This document shows, piece after piece, positions 35,818 through 44,823 of a stretch of 64,000 nt of DNA. A program made the position numbers and the translations under genes. Below the pieces are notes generated by a model. It had not been told where the DNA came from and made no database searches. It saw only the letters and a list, made by a program, of their open reading frames with translations. Each line of letters opens with the position of its first letter. Within the stretch, counting starts at the first letter, position 1. The stretch lies in NCBI GenBank assembly GCA_003133225.1, contig PKWL01000119.1, positions 62,001-126,000 of the forward strand, written 5' to 3'. Origin of the DNA: Janthinobacterium sp. Lineage in GTDB: Bacteria; Pseudomonadota; Gammaproteobacteria; Burkholderiales; Burkholderiaceae_D.

Positions 35818-35988
35818 CCCCGCATGTGCCGTTATGCCGGCATCCCGAACCAAACGGTTCAAGGTGGTCACAGTTAGTCCAATTTCGGGTTCGTCGAACT
35901 AGCGACGCTCACTCCCACCGAACAAAATTCCGCAACCCGTGCACATAAATGGTTCAAGGAATATATGGCAATCGCGAACACTGCAGGG
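35818..35988 (-). ncRNA. ssrS: 6S RNA
   Basis: About 171 nt on the minus strand between zapA and the EVE gene, the standard ssrS site. The 5' end CCCTGCAGTGTTCGCG can pair with the 3' end ACATGCGGGG (one bulged G) to form the closing stem. The internal pieces TTCCTTGAACC and the partner ACCTTGAACCG...GGTTC are the conserved 6S side arms, and GTGGGAGTGAGCGTCG...CGACGAAC forms the apical part. 6S RNA mimics an open promoter and sequesters sigma-70 RNA polymerase. A T-rich stretch (TTTTTC) follows the 3' end. Ends are estimated to a few nt. Confidence 0.85.
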
Positions 35989-36047
35989 TCGCTATGAAGT
36001 TTACTCTGATGCATGGGCATGTCAAACTAATTTACTCTTTAGCATGC

Positions 36048-36359
36048 CTAGAACAGATTTTCCTGGGGCGTCAATGCGCTGTCGAGCACGATGTGCATGG
36101 CGCTAATTTTCTGTTTCACTTGCAGGATCGTCAAGTCGGACAAGGGACCCTGGGCCACCTTGACCGACAAGAATTCCGCCGCCACGCCCAGCGCCGCCAT
36201 CACGGCAATGCGATCGTTGCCCTTCACTTTGCCGCCATCGCGGATGGCGCGCATCTTGCTGTCAAGGTAATGGGCCGCTTCGCGCAAGGCCCTTTCTTCG
36301 TCATCCTTGCAAACCAAGCGGTACGGTTGGCCCATGATGCTAACGTCCACATGTGTCAT
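36048..36359 (-). CDS. zapA: Cell division protein ZapA
   Basis: A 103-residue ZapA that bundles FtsZ filaments. Features: THVDVSIMGQPYRLVCKDDEE N-terminal strand region, then LREAAHYLDSKMRAIRDGGKVKGNDRIAVMAALGVAAEFL and a C-terminal helix for tetramer formation. The start ATG 36359 overlaps the stop of the zapB-like gene by 1 bp (TGATG), showing translational coupling. 6S RNA follows downstream. Confidence 0.93.
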   Translation of the reverse strand: MTHVDVSIMGQPYRLVCKDDEERALREAAHYLDSKMRAIRDGGKVKGNDRIAVMAALGVAAEFLSVKVAQGPLSDLTILQVKQKISAMHIVLDSALTPQENLF

Positions 36360-36604
36360 CAAGCGTCCTTCTCTTCACTTTGCGCCGCCGCTTCGGACAG
36401 TCCCGCTTGCACCAGCGCAGGTATGTTTTGAAGCAAGGCCTCGATGCGCCGTTGCGCCTCGCCCATGCGCTGCAAATTATTCATGTTTTCGGCAGTGAGC
36501 GCCGCGTTGGCCTCACGCAGGTGGAAGTTTTCGCGGCGCAGGGTCTGGGTCATCGCCGCCAACAGGTCGATTTTTTCGGATAGTTCATGAAATTCGGAAA
36601 TCAT
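36359..36604 (-). CDS. ZapB-like coiled-coil protein (TIGR02449-like)
   Basis: An 81-residue protein that is almost entirely one coiled coil (ISEFHELSEKIDLLAAMTQTL, then EANAALTAENMNNLQRMGEAQRRIEALL). This fits the small ZapB-like partner found upstream of zapA in betaproteobacteria. ATG 36604 is preferred over an in-frame TTG at 36640, although the purine-rich stretch upstream is close to the start. The role in Z-ring organisation is inferred from neighbourhood and shape. Confidence 0.8.
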   Translation of the reverse strand: MISEFHELSEKIDLLAAMTQTLRRENFHLREANAALTAENMNNLQRMGEAQRRIEALLQNIPALVQAGLSEAAAQSEEKDA

Positions 36605-36780
36605 CCCGCCACTATAGGACTGCAAATGAATTTCCGTCAACGATTTCAGTCAGTTCATCCTCTTTATTCGACGCTCGCCTTGTTTTCAGCCCAACCGTAC
36701 ACACATGACGGCCATCGAGTTGCAAAAGATGCAAGCAGGTCAGCCGTTTCGGATGGGGATAGAAATAAATGCGTGTCCGA

Positions 36781-36810
36781 CTTGAAATAGCACCTAAGCG
36801 TCCCTATAAT
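36781..36810 (+). promoter_or_regulatory. Sigma-32-like heat-shock promoter of groESL
   Basis: CTTGAAA (36781-36787) and CCCTATAAT (36802-36810) are spaced 14 bp, matching the sigma-32 pattern; the TATAAT part may also serve sigma-70. It lies about 135 bp before groES and runs straight into the CIRCE operator. Confidence 0.8.
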
Positions 36811-36836
36811 TAGCACTCGTTAGTAGAGAGTGCTAA
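36810..36836. promoter_or_regulatory. CIRCE operator (HrcA binding site)
   Basis: A perfect CIRCE element: TTAGCACTC, 9-bp spacer, GAGTGCTAA. It begins at the last base of the promoter -10, so HrcA binding would block or stall polymerase. Together with the sigma-32-like promoter this predicts dual positive and negative heat-shock control. Confidence 0.97.
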
Positions 36837-36945
36837 CAGCTCTTTCCGCGCCGTGCGTGACACGGCAACTTTCTGAAAACAAGCCCCGTCTTGCTGGTGC
36901 TGTAATCATTGTTGTAACTATCCATTGAACTTAAAGGAGTTTTGC

Positions 36946-37236
36946 ATGAACCTTCGCCCATTGAACGATCGCGTAATCGTCAAGCGTCTCGACCAGGAAA
37001 CCAAAACAGCATCCGGCCTCATCATTCCTGATGCCGCCGCTGAAAAACCGGATCAAGGCGAAGTGCTCGCCGTAGGCAATGGCAAGATTCTCGACGACGG
37101 CAAAGTGCGCCCGCTCGACGTTCGAGTCGGCGACCGTGTCCTGTTCGGCAAATATGCCGGCCAAACCGTCAAGGTCGACGGCGATGAGCTGTTGGTGATG
37201 CGCGAAGAAGACATCATGGCGATCGTCGAGAAATAA
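36946..37236 (+). CDS. groES: Co-chaperonin GroES
   Basis: A 96-residue co-chaperonin. [24 protein letters not shown], the mobile loop [17 protein letters not shown] and the C-terminal [15 protein letters not shown] are typical. ATG 36946 follows AAAGGAG by 6 bp; an in-frame ATG at 36925 is too close to that site. First gene of groES-groEL, under the CIRCE/sigma-32-type control region. Confidence 0.98.
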   Translation: MNLRPLNDRVIVKRLDQETKTASGLIIPDAAAEKPDQGEVLAVGNGKILDDGKVRPLDVRVGDRVLFGKYAGQTVKVDGDELLVMREEDIMAIVEK

Positions 37237-37260
37237 CGCCACCCGGTTGTCGGTATTTAA

Positions 37261-38937
<1,677 letters not shown>

Positions 38938-39060
38938 TGTCCGTGCAATAAAGCGCATGGCGTTCCGAAAATGCCCCGCAAGGCACGTCTATACCATGTG
39001 AAAACGATACTAATATAGAACGAGTGCCAGCAACGATTTTGCAGCAACAATCAGTTTCGC

Positions 39061-39080
39061 AAACCGTTGTGCGGTTTTTT
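39061..39080 (+). terminator. Terminator after groEL (first hairpin)
   Basis: A short stem AAACCG / CGGTTT with a 5-nt loop is followed by further T, about 125 bp after the groEL stop. Confidence 0.6.
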
Positions 39081-39105
39081 CAGAAATCCTTGAGCCGCCG
39101 TACCA

Positions 39106-39140
39106 ATCCCCCTTAGCCATCCAGGTCAAGGGGGATTTTT
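39106..39140 (+). terminator. Terminator after groEL (second hairpin)
   Basis: A 9-bp stem (ATCCCCCTT / AAGGGGGAT) with a 13-nt loop is followed by TTTT-A-TTTT. Strong rho-independent form; probably the main end of the groESL transcript or a backup. Confidence 0.75.
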
Positions 39141-39340
39141 ATTTTCTTCTCGCATTTTGGAATGGCAACGCGAGCACCAACCAATCGCAACTTGGCAGCC
39201 CCAGCACCTGGGGCTTGGTCTGCTGGGCTAGATTCCCGATTCAAACGGCGCTCTTGTTGGAGTCGCCGCTACACCCCGTGCTCGTCAACAAAGCCGCGTA
39301 GGCATCTCCGCGAGTCCCGCTGCTTATGACCGCAATGCAC

Positions 39341-39717
39341 ATCGATGGCCTCATCGAGGTGATGCAAGACGCTTTTTAGAATTTTACCGTGCCCTTGGAC
39401 GAAGACCGCCTGTGGCGACGGCAATCGGCGCTTTTTCCAGGTGGAACATCTGGTATCAAGCGCGTCGAAGTCGGACGATACCGTACATTTTTCCGATGCC
39501 ATGCGGATCGTCAGTGGGTGGCCCGGCCTCGAAGTTGCCCACTGCCGCGTCCCGGATTTCCGAAAATGTACCAACCGAAATGGCACGATTTCTCACGTGG
39601 TTTAATGGGCCCAGCGCTGATGACGGCATTATGCGCGCGGCGATCGCTCACTTGTGGTTTGAAACCATGCATCCGTTCGAAGACGGAAACGGATGCATAG
39701 GGCGTGCCATTGTTTAA
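39341..39717 (+). pseudogene. Fic-domain AMP-transferase gene, frameshifted
   Basis: Pieces in more than one frame reconstruct a Fic protein: IDGLIEVMQDAF, then LDEDRLWRRQSALFPGGTSGIKRVEVGRYRT, then a block in another frame ENVPTEMARFLTWFNGPSADDGIMRAAIAHLWFE and finally the Fic catalytic loop HPFEDGNGCIGRAIV, where the usual Arg after GNG is Cys. The frame ends right after the loop, and the N-terminal region is missing or scrambled. Inactive. It directly adjoins a PIN/Phd TA pair on the opposite strand, as in other decayed TA clusters. Confidence 0.8.
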
Positions 39718-40127
39718 CTGGTCCACGGATTTATAACGTCCAGACCGAGATCGGCGTAATCACGCTCATTGCGCGTCACCATGCTCAAGCCATACTGCGC
39801 GGCAGTCGCCCCAATCAAGCTGTCGATTGCTGCGACCGGGCGGCCCGCTGCCGCCACGATGCGCCCCCAGCGATCCGCTACTTTCACGTCGACCGGGAGA
39901 ATGCGACCCGTGAAGAAGGCCGGCAATTCTGTCTCCAGCCAGTCCAGCAGGGCCGCGCGGCGCCCTGCATCGGCTACGCCTTCAACGCCTTTACGCAACT
40001 CGCCGAGCGTCAACACGCTAAGATACAAGGTGGAAGCCGGCCGACGGGCCATCCAATCGACGACGCCAGCGTCGGGCGTTTTCCGGCGCAACTCCGATAG
40101 AACATTGGTGTCGAGCAGATAGCTCAA
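39714..40127 (-). CDS. PIN-domain toxin (VapC/FitB-like)
   Basis: A 137-residue PIN toxin. MSYLLDTNVLSELRRKTPD holds the first Asp, LTLGELRKGVE the Glu, VAAIDSLIGATA and MVTRNERDYADLG the later acids, so the active site looks intact. The antitoxin gene overlaps its start by 4 bp upstream. Predicted Mg-dependent RNase. It belongs to the same subgroup as the toxin at 4511 but is clearly distinct. Confidence 0.92.
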   Translation of the reverse strand: MSYLLDTNVLSELRRKTPDAGVVDWMARRPASTLYLSVLTLGELRKGVEGVADAGRRAALLDWLETELPAFFTGRILPVDVKVADRWGRIVAAAGRPVAAIDSLIGATAAQYGLSMVTRNERDYADLGLDVINPWTS

Positions 40128-40375
40128 AACGCCACCCCGCGGGTAACGCTCCGATCGCGCTCGAACGTAATCTCATCGAGCCCATACAGCGGCGAGCGAC
40201 GCATGAATTCCACGAGAGACTGCTTGCTGCTTGACATGCTCTCGAACGTAGTACGCGATAGGACCACCGCAACCGACTTGCCATGCACCGTAATGTCTTG
40301 CGGTCCTTCGCTCTCGGCAAGCTTTACCAGTTCGGATAGACGCGCTTTCGCCTCTTGCATCTGCCATACGTGCAT
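40124..40375 (-). CDS. Phd/YefM-family antitoxin
   Basis: An 83-residue antitoxin: MHVWQMQEAKARLSELVKLAE then GPQDITVHGKSVAVVLSRTTFE form the Phd fold; the C-terminal part (SPLYGLDEITFERDRS) is the toxin-binding tail. The stop overlaps the toxin start (ATGA). It likely autoregulates the pair. Confidence 0.92.
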   Translation of the reverse strand: MHVWQMQEAKARLSELVKLAESEGPQDITVHGKSVAVVLSRTTFESMSSSKQSLVEFMRRSPLYGLDEITFERDRSVTRGVAF

Positions 40376-40722
40376 AGCACCCCCATCAATTCAGACTAGA
40401 CAGGTCAGACTTTAGCAGATGACAGCCATCATGCCAAGTGCACCGTTTACGCGGACCACACCATGGTCAAATACGCGCCTAACCGGATCTCGCCATGCCA
40501 CAGGCCACAAAATGCAGATAATTTGATTTGCTACAAATCCAGCGGATCCGGCGGTTAATCAGCGCACGAACGTTCGCCAATGGCGCTGCACTGCTGCCAC
40601 GCGGTGTGCCGCCAATCGGCATCTGACGCTGCGCCGCTCGCTGCTGACATTCGCTGGGGGCGCGTCGATCATCGGCAGCTCAAGCGATATTGAACATGCT
40701 CGAGAGAGCTCCGGCTACCCGA
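40376..40722. other. Intergenic stretch with no recognisable gene
   Basis: About 350 bp between the TA pair and the LysE fragment. No frame shows a motif. Probably decayed accessory DNA plus the TA promoter at its left end. Confidence 0.4.
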
Positions 40723-40870
40723 TTAGGTTGCTTGGCGCCGAAGCGTGAGCAATGCTGCACCGAAGCCGATGAAGATCGCGCCAAAAGAACGATTGACCCA
40801 CCTAGAGAACTGCGGGCGTGAGAGCAGCACTCTGGCTCGGGACGCGACCAGTCCATAGCTTAGGAGGGAG
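40723..40870 (-). pseudogene. C-terminal fragment of a LysE-family exporter
   Basis: About 49 residues, SLLSYGLVASRARVLLSRPQ followed by FSRWVNRSFGAIFIGFGAALL, match the last two helices of LysE/RhtB amino-acid exporters. The similarity stops abruptly at about 40870, where GTGGGTCAAGTG (plus strand, ~40869-40880) begins; such GGGTCA motifs resemble insertion-sequence ends. The N-terminal three quarters are missing. Non-functional. Confidence 0.65.
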
Positions 40871-40888
40871 TGGGTCAAGTGTCGGAGG

Positions 40889-41092
40889 TCAGTGTTCCCA
40901 TGACCGCCCGAATATTGCGCAAACAATAAGCGCCACAAGCCACAGCGGGCCTGAAAGCAGCATCACCCAACGTGAATATCCACAGAAAAATACCATGGCT
41001 GCTGACACAGCACCTAAAACAAGAGCAAAGAGCAGACCCATAATTTGATCAATATGGATATGCCCTACGCTAGAATCGCTATCCTGAAACAC
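40889..41092 (-). CDS. Small membrane protein, unknown
   Basis: A 67-residue frame with two probable membrane helices (MGLLFALVLGAVSAAMVFFCG and WVMLLSGPLWLVALIVCAIFG). It begins at GTG 41092, 9 bp after the stop of the secreted TPR gene on the same strand; ATG 41041 is an alternative. No clear Shine-Dalgarno was found for either. The hydrophobic pattern and position support a real gene, but evidence is limited. Confidence 0.45.
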   Translation of the reverse strand: MFQDSDSSVGHIHIDQIMGLLFALVLGAVSAAMVFFCGYSRWVMLLSGPLWLVALIVCAIFGRSWEH

Positions 41093-41101
41093 TAGCGCGC
41101 T

Positions 41102-42232
41102 TTAATTCTCAGCACCGGATCTAGCACCGTGGATTTTCCTATACTCTTCTGCAATGCGGTTTACGGCGCTGGCGACGGAAGCGAGACCGGAGGTCGCGTG
41201 GCCAAAATGATTTTCTCCCAAGTTCTGGGCTTGAATGATTTCCACCAATTGGGTTTCATGAAAACGATCGTCGAAGCCCCATGTGATTCCATCCGTTCCC
41301 CGCTGAAGGAGAAAACTAAGACGGCCGACCGACCACCACAGATTTTTCTGACAAAAACCCGTATCCAAAAGAACATCCATGTTGGTCTTAGCTCTTGCCA
41401 AGGCATTGTTTTCCATGGCCGCGTCGTTCCTGAAGTGTGCCAGGCAAGCAAGGATCGGCCAGCCGTTGAGATCGTTTTCATCTAAGAATTTTTGCGCATG
41501 GACGATGTCACCTTGCTCAAGAAGAAAGTCGAATGCATCTGAATTGAAAGATTGATCCGCCAAACCAAGCACCTCTTGAACTGCGCCAGTGGAAATGATT
41601 GCGGGGATCAAGGCTTCTACGCCCATAAAGCTAACATATTCCTTACTGGAATGATCAGGGTTATTCAAATTTTCCAACCATTTTTTTCTCCAATCACCTC
41701 CATTTATTTCATTTATTAATTTTAATGCGCCGACAGTATCATGCAGATAGTATCTGCTGCTAGCAATGTCCCAGCCACTACTTGCAAGAAAAAGATTCAT
41801 ACCCTGCTTCTTGTGAATAAACAGAAGCGCTTCAAGATTACTCTGAATCTTTGCCAATCCGGATTCAAAATCGGTTTCCAAAACGGATATTTGGGCACGG
41901 ATTGCTGCCGCGTTTTTGTCGCGGGGATTTGTCAGCAGATAGGCTTTGAACAGAGCGATAGCGCGGACCTGGTATCCCGGCAGTTTCGAAGAGGCAAGGC
42001 CCAGGTTAAACCAAATCTCCGATGCGTTTGGGTCTGTCTTTTGGGCTTTAAGAAAAAAATCCACGGCCAGGGGCCAATTCTGTTGGCGCGCGGCTTGCAT
42101 CCCGTTTTGGAAAAGTTCCCGTGCTTCGAGCTTCATGCTCTCGGCCCAGGCCTGTGGGATTGCGAAGCAAATTTGCAGCAAAACCACCAGAATTAGGCGC
42201 GTCAAGGTTCTTGATAAGGTCGGTAAGGTCAT
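41102..42232 (-). CDS. Secreted TPR-like protein
   Basis: A 376-residue protein with a signal peptide (LILVVLLQICFAIPQAWA). Residues ~35-110 form TPR-like helices: ARELFQNGMQAARQQNWPLAVDFFLKA, then PNASEIWFNLGLASSKLPGYQ and VRAIALFKAYLLTNPRDKNAA. The rest (residues 120-376) is helical with no known motif. The module EIWFNLGLASSKLPGYQVRAIA closely matches EIYYDLGLAESKLPGRQLRAIA in the gene at 50526. Last or next-to-last gene of a minus-strand unit with the peptidase-like gene at 42330. Probably a periplasmic scaffold; function unknown. Confidence 0.8.
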   Translation of the reverse strand: MTLPTLSRTLTRLILVVLLQICFAIPQAWAESMKLEARELFQNGMQAARQQNWPLAVDFFLKAQKTDPNASEIWFNLGLASSKLPGYQVRAIALFKAYLLTNPRDKNAAAIRAQISVLETDFESGLAKIQSNLEALLFIHKKQGMNLFLASSGWDIASSRYYLHDTVGALKLINEINGGDWRKKWLENLNNPDHSSKEYVSFMGVEALIPAIISTGAVQEVLGLADQSFNSDAFDFLLEQGDIVHAQKFLDENDLNGWPILACLAHFRNDAAMENNALARAKTNMDVLLDTGFCQKNLWWSVGRLSFLLQRGTDGITWGFDDRFHETQLVEIIQAQNLGENHFGHATSGLASVASAVNRIAEEYRKIHGARSGAEN

Positions 42233-42329
42233 TTGTATTAATCCTCATTTTTTTTGTTCGAGACAAGGCGCTACCTGACTCCATTGAATTTGCCGATAAT
42301 CCCCTCCATTTTTATACCCCAAAAGTAAT

Positions 42330-43685
42330 TCAATGTTTTTCATTCGGCACCACGACATAGCCGCCACCAAAGAGCAAATGATTTTCAAAATCGTTCTTCT
42401 CTACATACGCCGTATAGTTTGGGTAATTTTTTAAATTGGAATCCATCACCGAATAATAAACCTTGCCGTCCTTAGTCCGATGGACACCGGTAACGGCCAC
42501 CTCGTGAGCGCCGACGACCTTGAGTTCATTATTCTGGTCATAGCCTATGATGCCCACCGCGGTAATGACTGGGCTATGGGTGCTTTCAATCGCCTTGGCA
42601 AAATTTTTATCGGGTACCGCAATGACCTCGCCGACTTGTCTGGCAATCAGCATTTCCTCAAAAGAATTGAGCCCGCCGGTTCCACCGTTTTTCTGCGAGG
42701 TGATATCAAGCTCAGGATTTTTTCGTACTTCGCTACGAGCGATTGCCAGATTTTTCAAGGTAGGGGACAACTTGGCCTTCACCTGCACAAAAGGTATTTG
42801 AGCGCCATCCGAGATCGCATGCAACACGCAATCTTCCGCCGTCTGTGGGCCAGTTCCCATATACGTCACCTTAGTCTTGATGCTCTCGGTTTTGCCTAGG
42901 GTTTTTACTAATTTGCCATAGCTAAGGTTTTGCGGCACATTCTTTTGCGCTGCGCCATCAATCTCGCGGGCAAACTTTGACGTCTTGTTCCATTCTTTTG
43001 GAACGCGTCCCTTACCTGTGGTAAAGGTGTCAAACGATCTGAAAAAATCGTCCACTTGTTGCTGGGTCAGACCACTTACTCTTAATTGGTCCGCCAGAAT
43101 CGATTTGATTTTATTCAGCGATTCGGCGTTGTTGTTGGCGGCGCTATCCCACAGATCGCGAATATACAGCTGTACTGCCGGATCGTCCTTGTAGCGCTGG
43201 TCGATCGACATCGACCATTGATGCCGCATCAGCGCCTTGTTGGCGTCCGCCAGGTTTGTATCACTGAGATCAACAACAGACGTATCCGAGAAATCAGACG
43301 CATGGCTTGCCCTAATTGCCATAGCCGACGCGGTTGCCAAGGCAGCGTTGAATCGCTTGCTCGCGTCGATATGGCGCTCCACATCTTGAGTTAGCGTCTG
43401 CAATTCTTGTGTGCAACTGGCCAATTTCGGATCACGTTCACTGATTTCATTGCAAACGCTGTTATGGGCCTGGGTGCGGGTGCGTAGTTCGTTGCGTTCG
43501 GCTTGTAGTGCGCTGCGCTGAGTTACCAATGCAGGATTAGTATCGACGGTTGCGCTCGAAATTACGCCCAGCGGCGGGATGTCGAGCGCAACCGCATGCC
43601 CACTCAAGAGAACGGCAGCCAGGGCGACCATCAAGGCGAGCAATCCCGCAGGTGATCCGATGATGCTTTTACGTATCGTACACAT
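42330..43685 (-). CDS. Secreted papain/C39-like peptidase candidate
   Basis: A 451-residue exported protein; the signal region is LLALMVALAAVLLSGHAVA. Residues ~50-110 form a coiled coil with two cysteines (RSALQAERNELRTRTQAHNSVC and LASCTQELQTL), which may make a disulfide. The C-terminal half shows a cysteine-peptidase-like order: Cys in AEDCVLHAISDGAQ (~residue 285), His in GAHEVAVTGVHR (~395) and Asp/Asn in YYSVMDSNLKNY (~413). This resembles papain/C39-like folds, though no family match was certain. A glycine-rich turn GGTGGLNSFEEML lies between. Predicted periplasmic or secreted. Substrate unknown. Confidence 0.7.
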   Translation of the reverse strand: MCTIRKSIIGSPAGLLALMVALAAVLLSGHAVALDIPPLGVISSATVDTNPALVTQRSALQAERNELRTRTQAHNSVCNEISERDPKLASCTQELQTLTQDVERHIDASKRFNAALATASAMAIRASHASDFSDTSVVDLSDTNLADANKALMRHQWSMSIDQRYKDDPAVQLYIRDLWDSAANNNAESLNKIKSILADQLRVSGLTQQQVDDFFRSFDTFTTGKGRVPKEWNKTSKFAREIDGAAQKNVPQNLSYGKLVKTLGKTESIKTKVTYMGTGPQTAEDCVLHAISDGAQIPFVQVKAKLSPTLKNLAIARSEVRKNPELDITSQKNGGTGGLNSFEEMLIARQVGEVIAVPDKNFAKAIESTHSPVITAVGIIGYDQNNELKVVGAHEVAVTGVHRTKDGKVYYSVMDSNLKNYPNYTAYVEKNDFENHLLFGGGYVVVPNEKH

Positions 43686-44381
43686 TACTTTCCTCCTGTG
43701 ATCTGAACCGCCAATTCGGACGATCTGCGTTCAGGCTTATCCAGACTAATGGCCGCGACGTCCGATTTCACGACGCGTATCAAACCGTGCTGTTTTTGTT
43801 TTTGGTTGATAGATGGTAACGTACCCCAGAAGCGCTGCACAATAAGAAGTCGATATTGTGTCAGTTTCAAATGCGGATGCGCACACATATAGGCGCTTTT
43901 ACAGTCCCCGGGCCCTTGACGAGCCCTATGCATCGCTGGCTGATCGCACCCCGACCAAGCTGTTCACGGCATTCGATGAGCGTAGGGCGCTGGGCGGCTG
44001 GCGTCGCCGCCGCCGGGGACTGCCCCGCAAAGAACGCCTACATGCCACCGTCGCCAAGGTGCCTTCGGCATCCGGCCATTCGGTCAGACTCAACTCGCCC
44101 TGGCAGACAACTTGATCTCAAACCGGGCTTGCCAAGACAAAAATTTGCGCATTCTGTTTGTGGGTGGGTCAGCTTCAGGCGGGAGCCCAAGTGGGTCAGT
44201 AATTCTGAGCGCCAAAGCTGTAGATGATTCGCCACGATTTACTGCTCGTTTGAAAACATTTTTCTTGTTGCTGTCGGGTATTTTTAGTCGTGGCACGCTT
44301 ATAATCCCGTTGTTCTGCACGGGTAAATGAATTGACTTCATAGACCAAGATGTTTCCTTAATTGCATTTGTTAAGGTCAAA
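43686..44381. other. Divergent intergenic region, possible insertion-sequence remnants
   Basis: About 700 bp between divergent secreted-protein genes. Both promoters must lie here, but no clear -35/-10 pair was picked out. Two nearby GTGGGTCAG motifs (~44162 and ~44192) resemble insertion-sequence ends, and similar sequence abuts the LysE fragment at 40870. Short frames at 43858-44115 show no recognisable product. Confidence 0.35.
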
Positions 44382-44741
44382 ATGGAGCCGTTCGCACTCA
44401 TGCTGGCAGCAACGTTAAGTCTCTGGCCCCTCCTGTCTTTCGCCTCTGAGAAAAATGGTTGCAAAACTAACGTCACTGTCGAACAACTGGGGCAAGGCAA
44501 GCACGGCTACTATAAAAAAATACTCTGTGTCACTAAAATTTTGCACGTCGAATTTGAAGGCAGCGACCTCCGATTTGGAAAAGCGAAGGCCCAGCTCACT
44601 TATGAAGGCCCTAAGTACACAAATAAGAGTATCGATCGTGGCGAAAAACGCATGAAAGGCTGGATGCAAAAATTTCAAGATCAGTGCGTCGTCGTTCGCG
44701 CTCGGTTCCAATTGAAGGAAACTGGCCACTTTGGCATGTAG
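44382..44741 (+). CDS. Small secreted protein, unknown
   Basis: A 119-residue protein with a hydrophobic export-like start (MEPFALMLAATLSLWPLLSFAS) lacking the usual basic N-terminus. The mature part is basic, with three cysteines (NGCKTN, ILCVTK, DQCVVV), and ends in KETGHFGM. AAGG lies 5 bp before ATG. No known family was recognised. It opens the plus-strand half of the atypical locus, 80 bp before the large solenoid gene. Confidence 0.6.
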   Translation: MEPFALMLAATLSLWPLLSFASEKNGCKTNVTVEQLGQGKHGYYKKILCVTKILHVEFEGSDLRFGKAKAQLTYEGPKYTNKSIDRGEKRMKGWMQKFQDQCVVVRARFQLKETGHFGM

Positions 44742-44823
44742 CCGGCGGGGATCGACAAAATCATGACTATTTCAAAGGCAAAACTTGGCGCCTGCCCCCG
44801 CTAGATAGGCGCTGGTGGCAAGC

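Noticed and set aside
43858..44115. Possible transposase end upstream of the small secreted gene
   Set aside because: The sequence is Arg-rich with no DDE or integrase motif; only the GGGTCA motifs remain suggestive and are reported separately.
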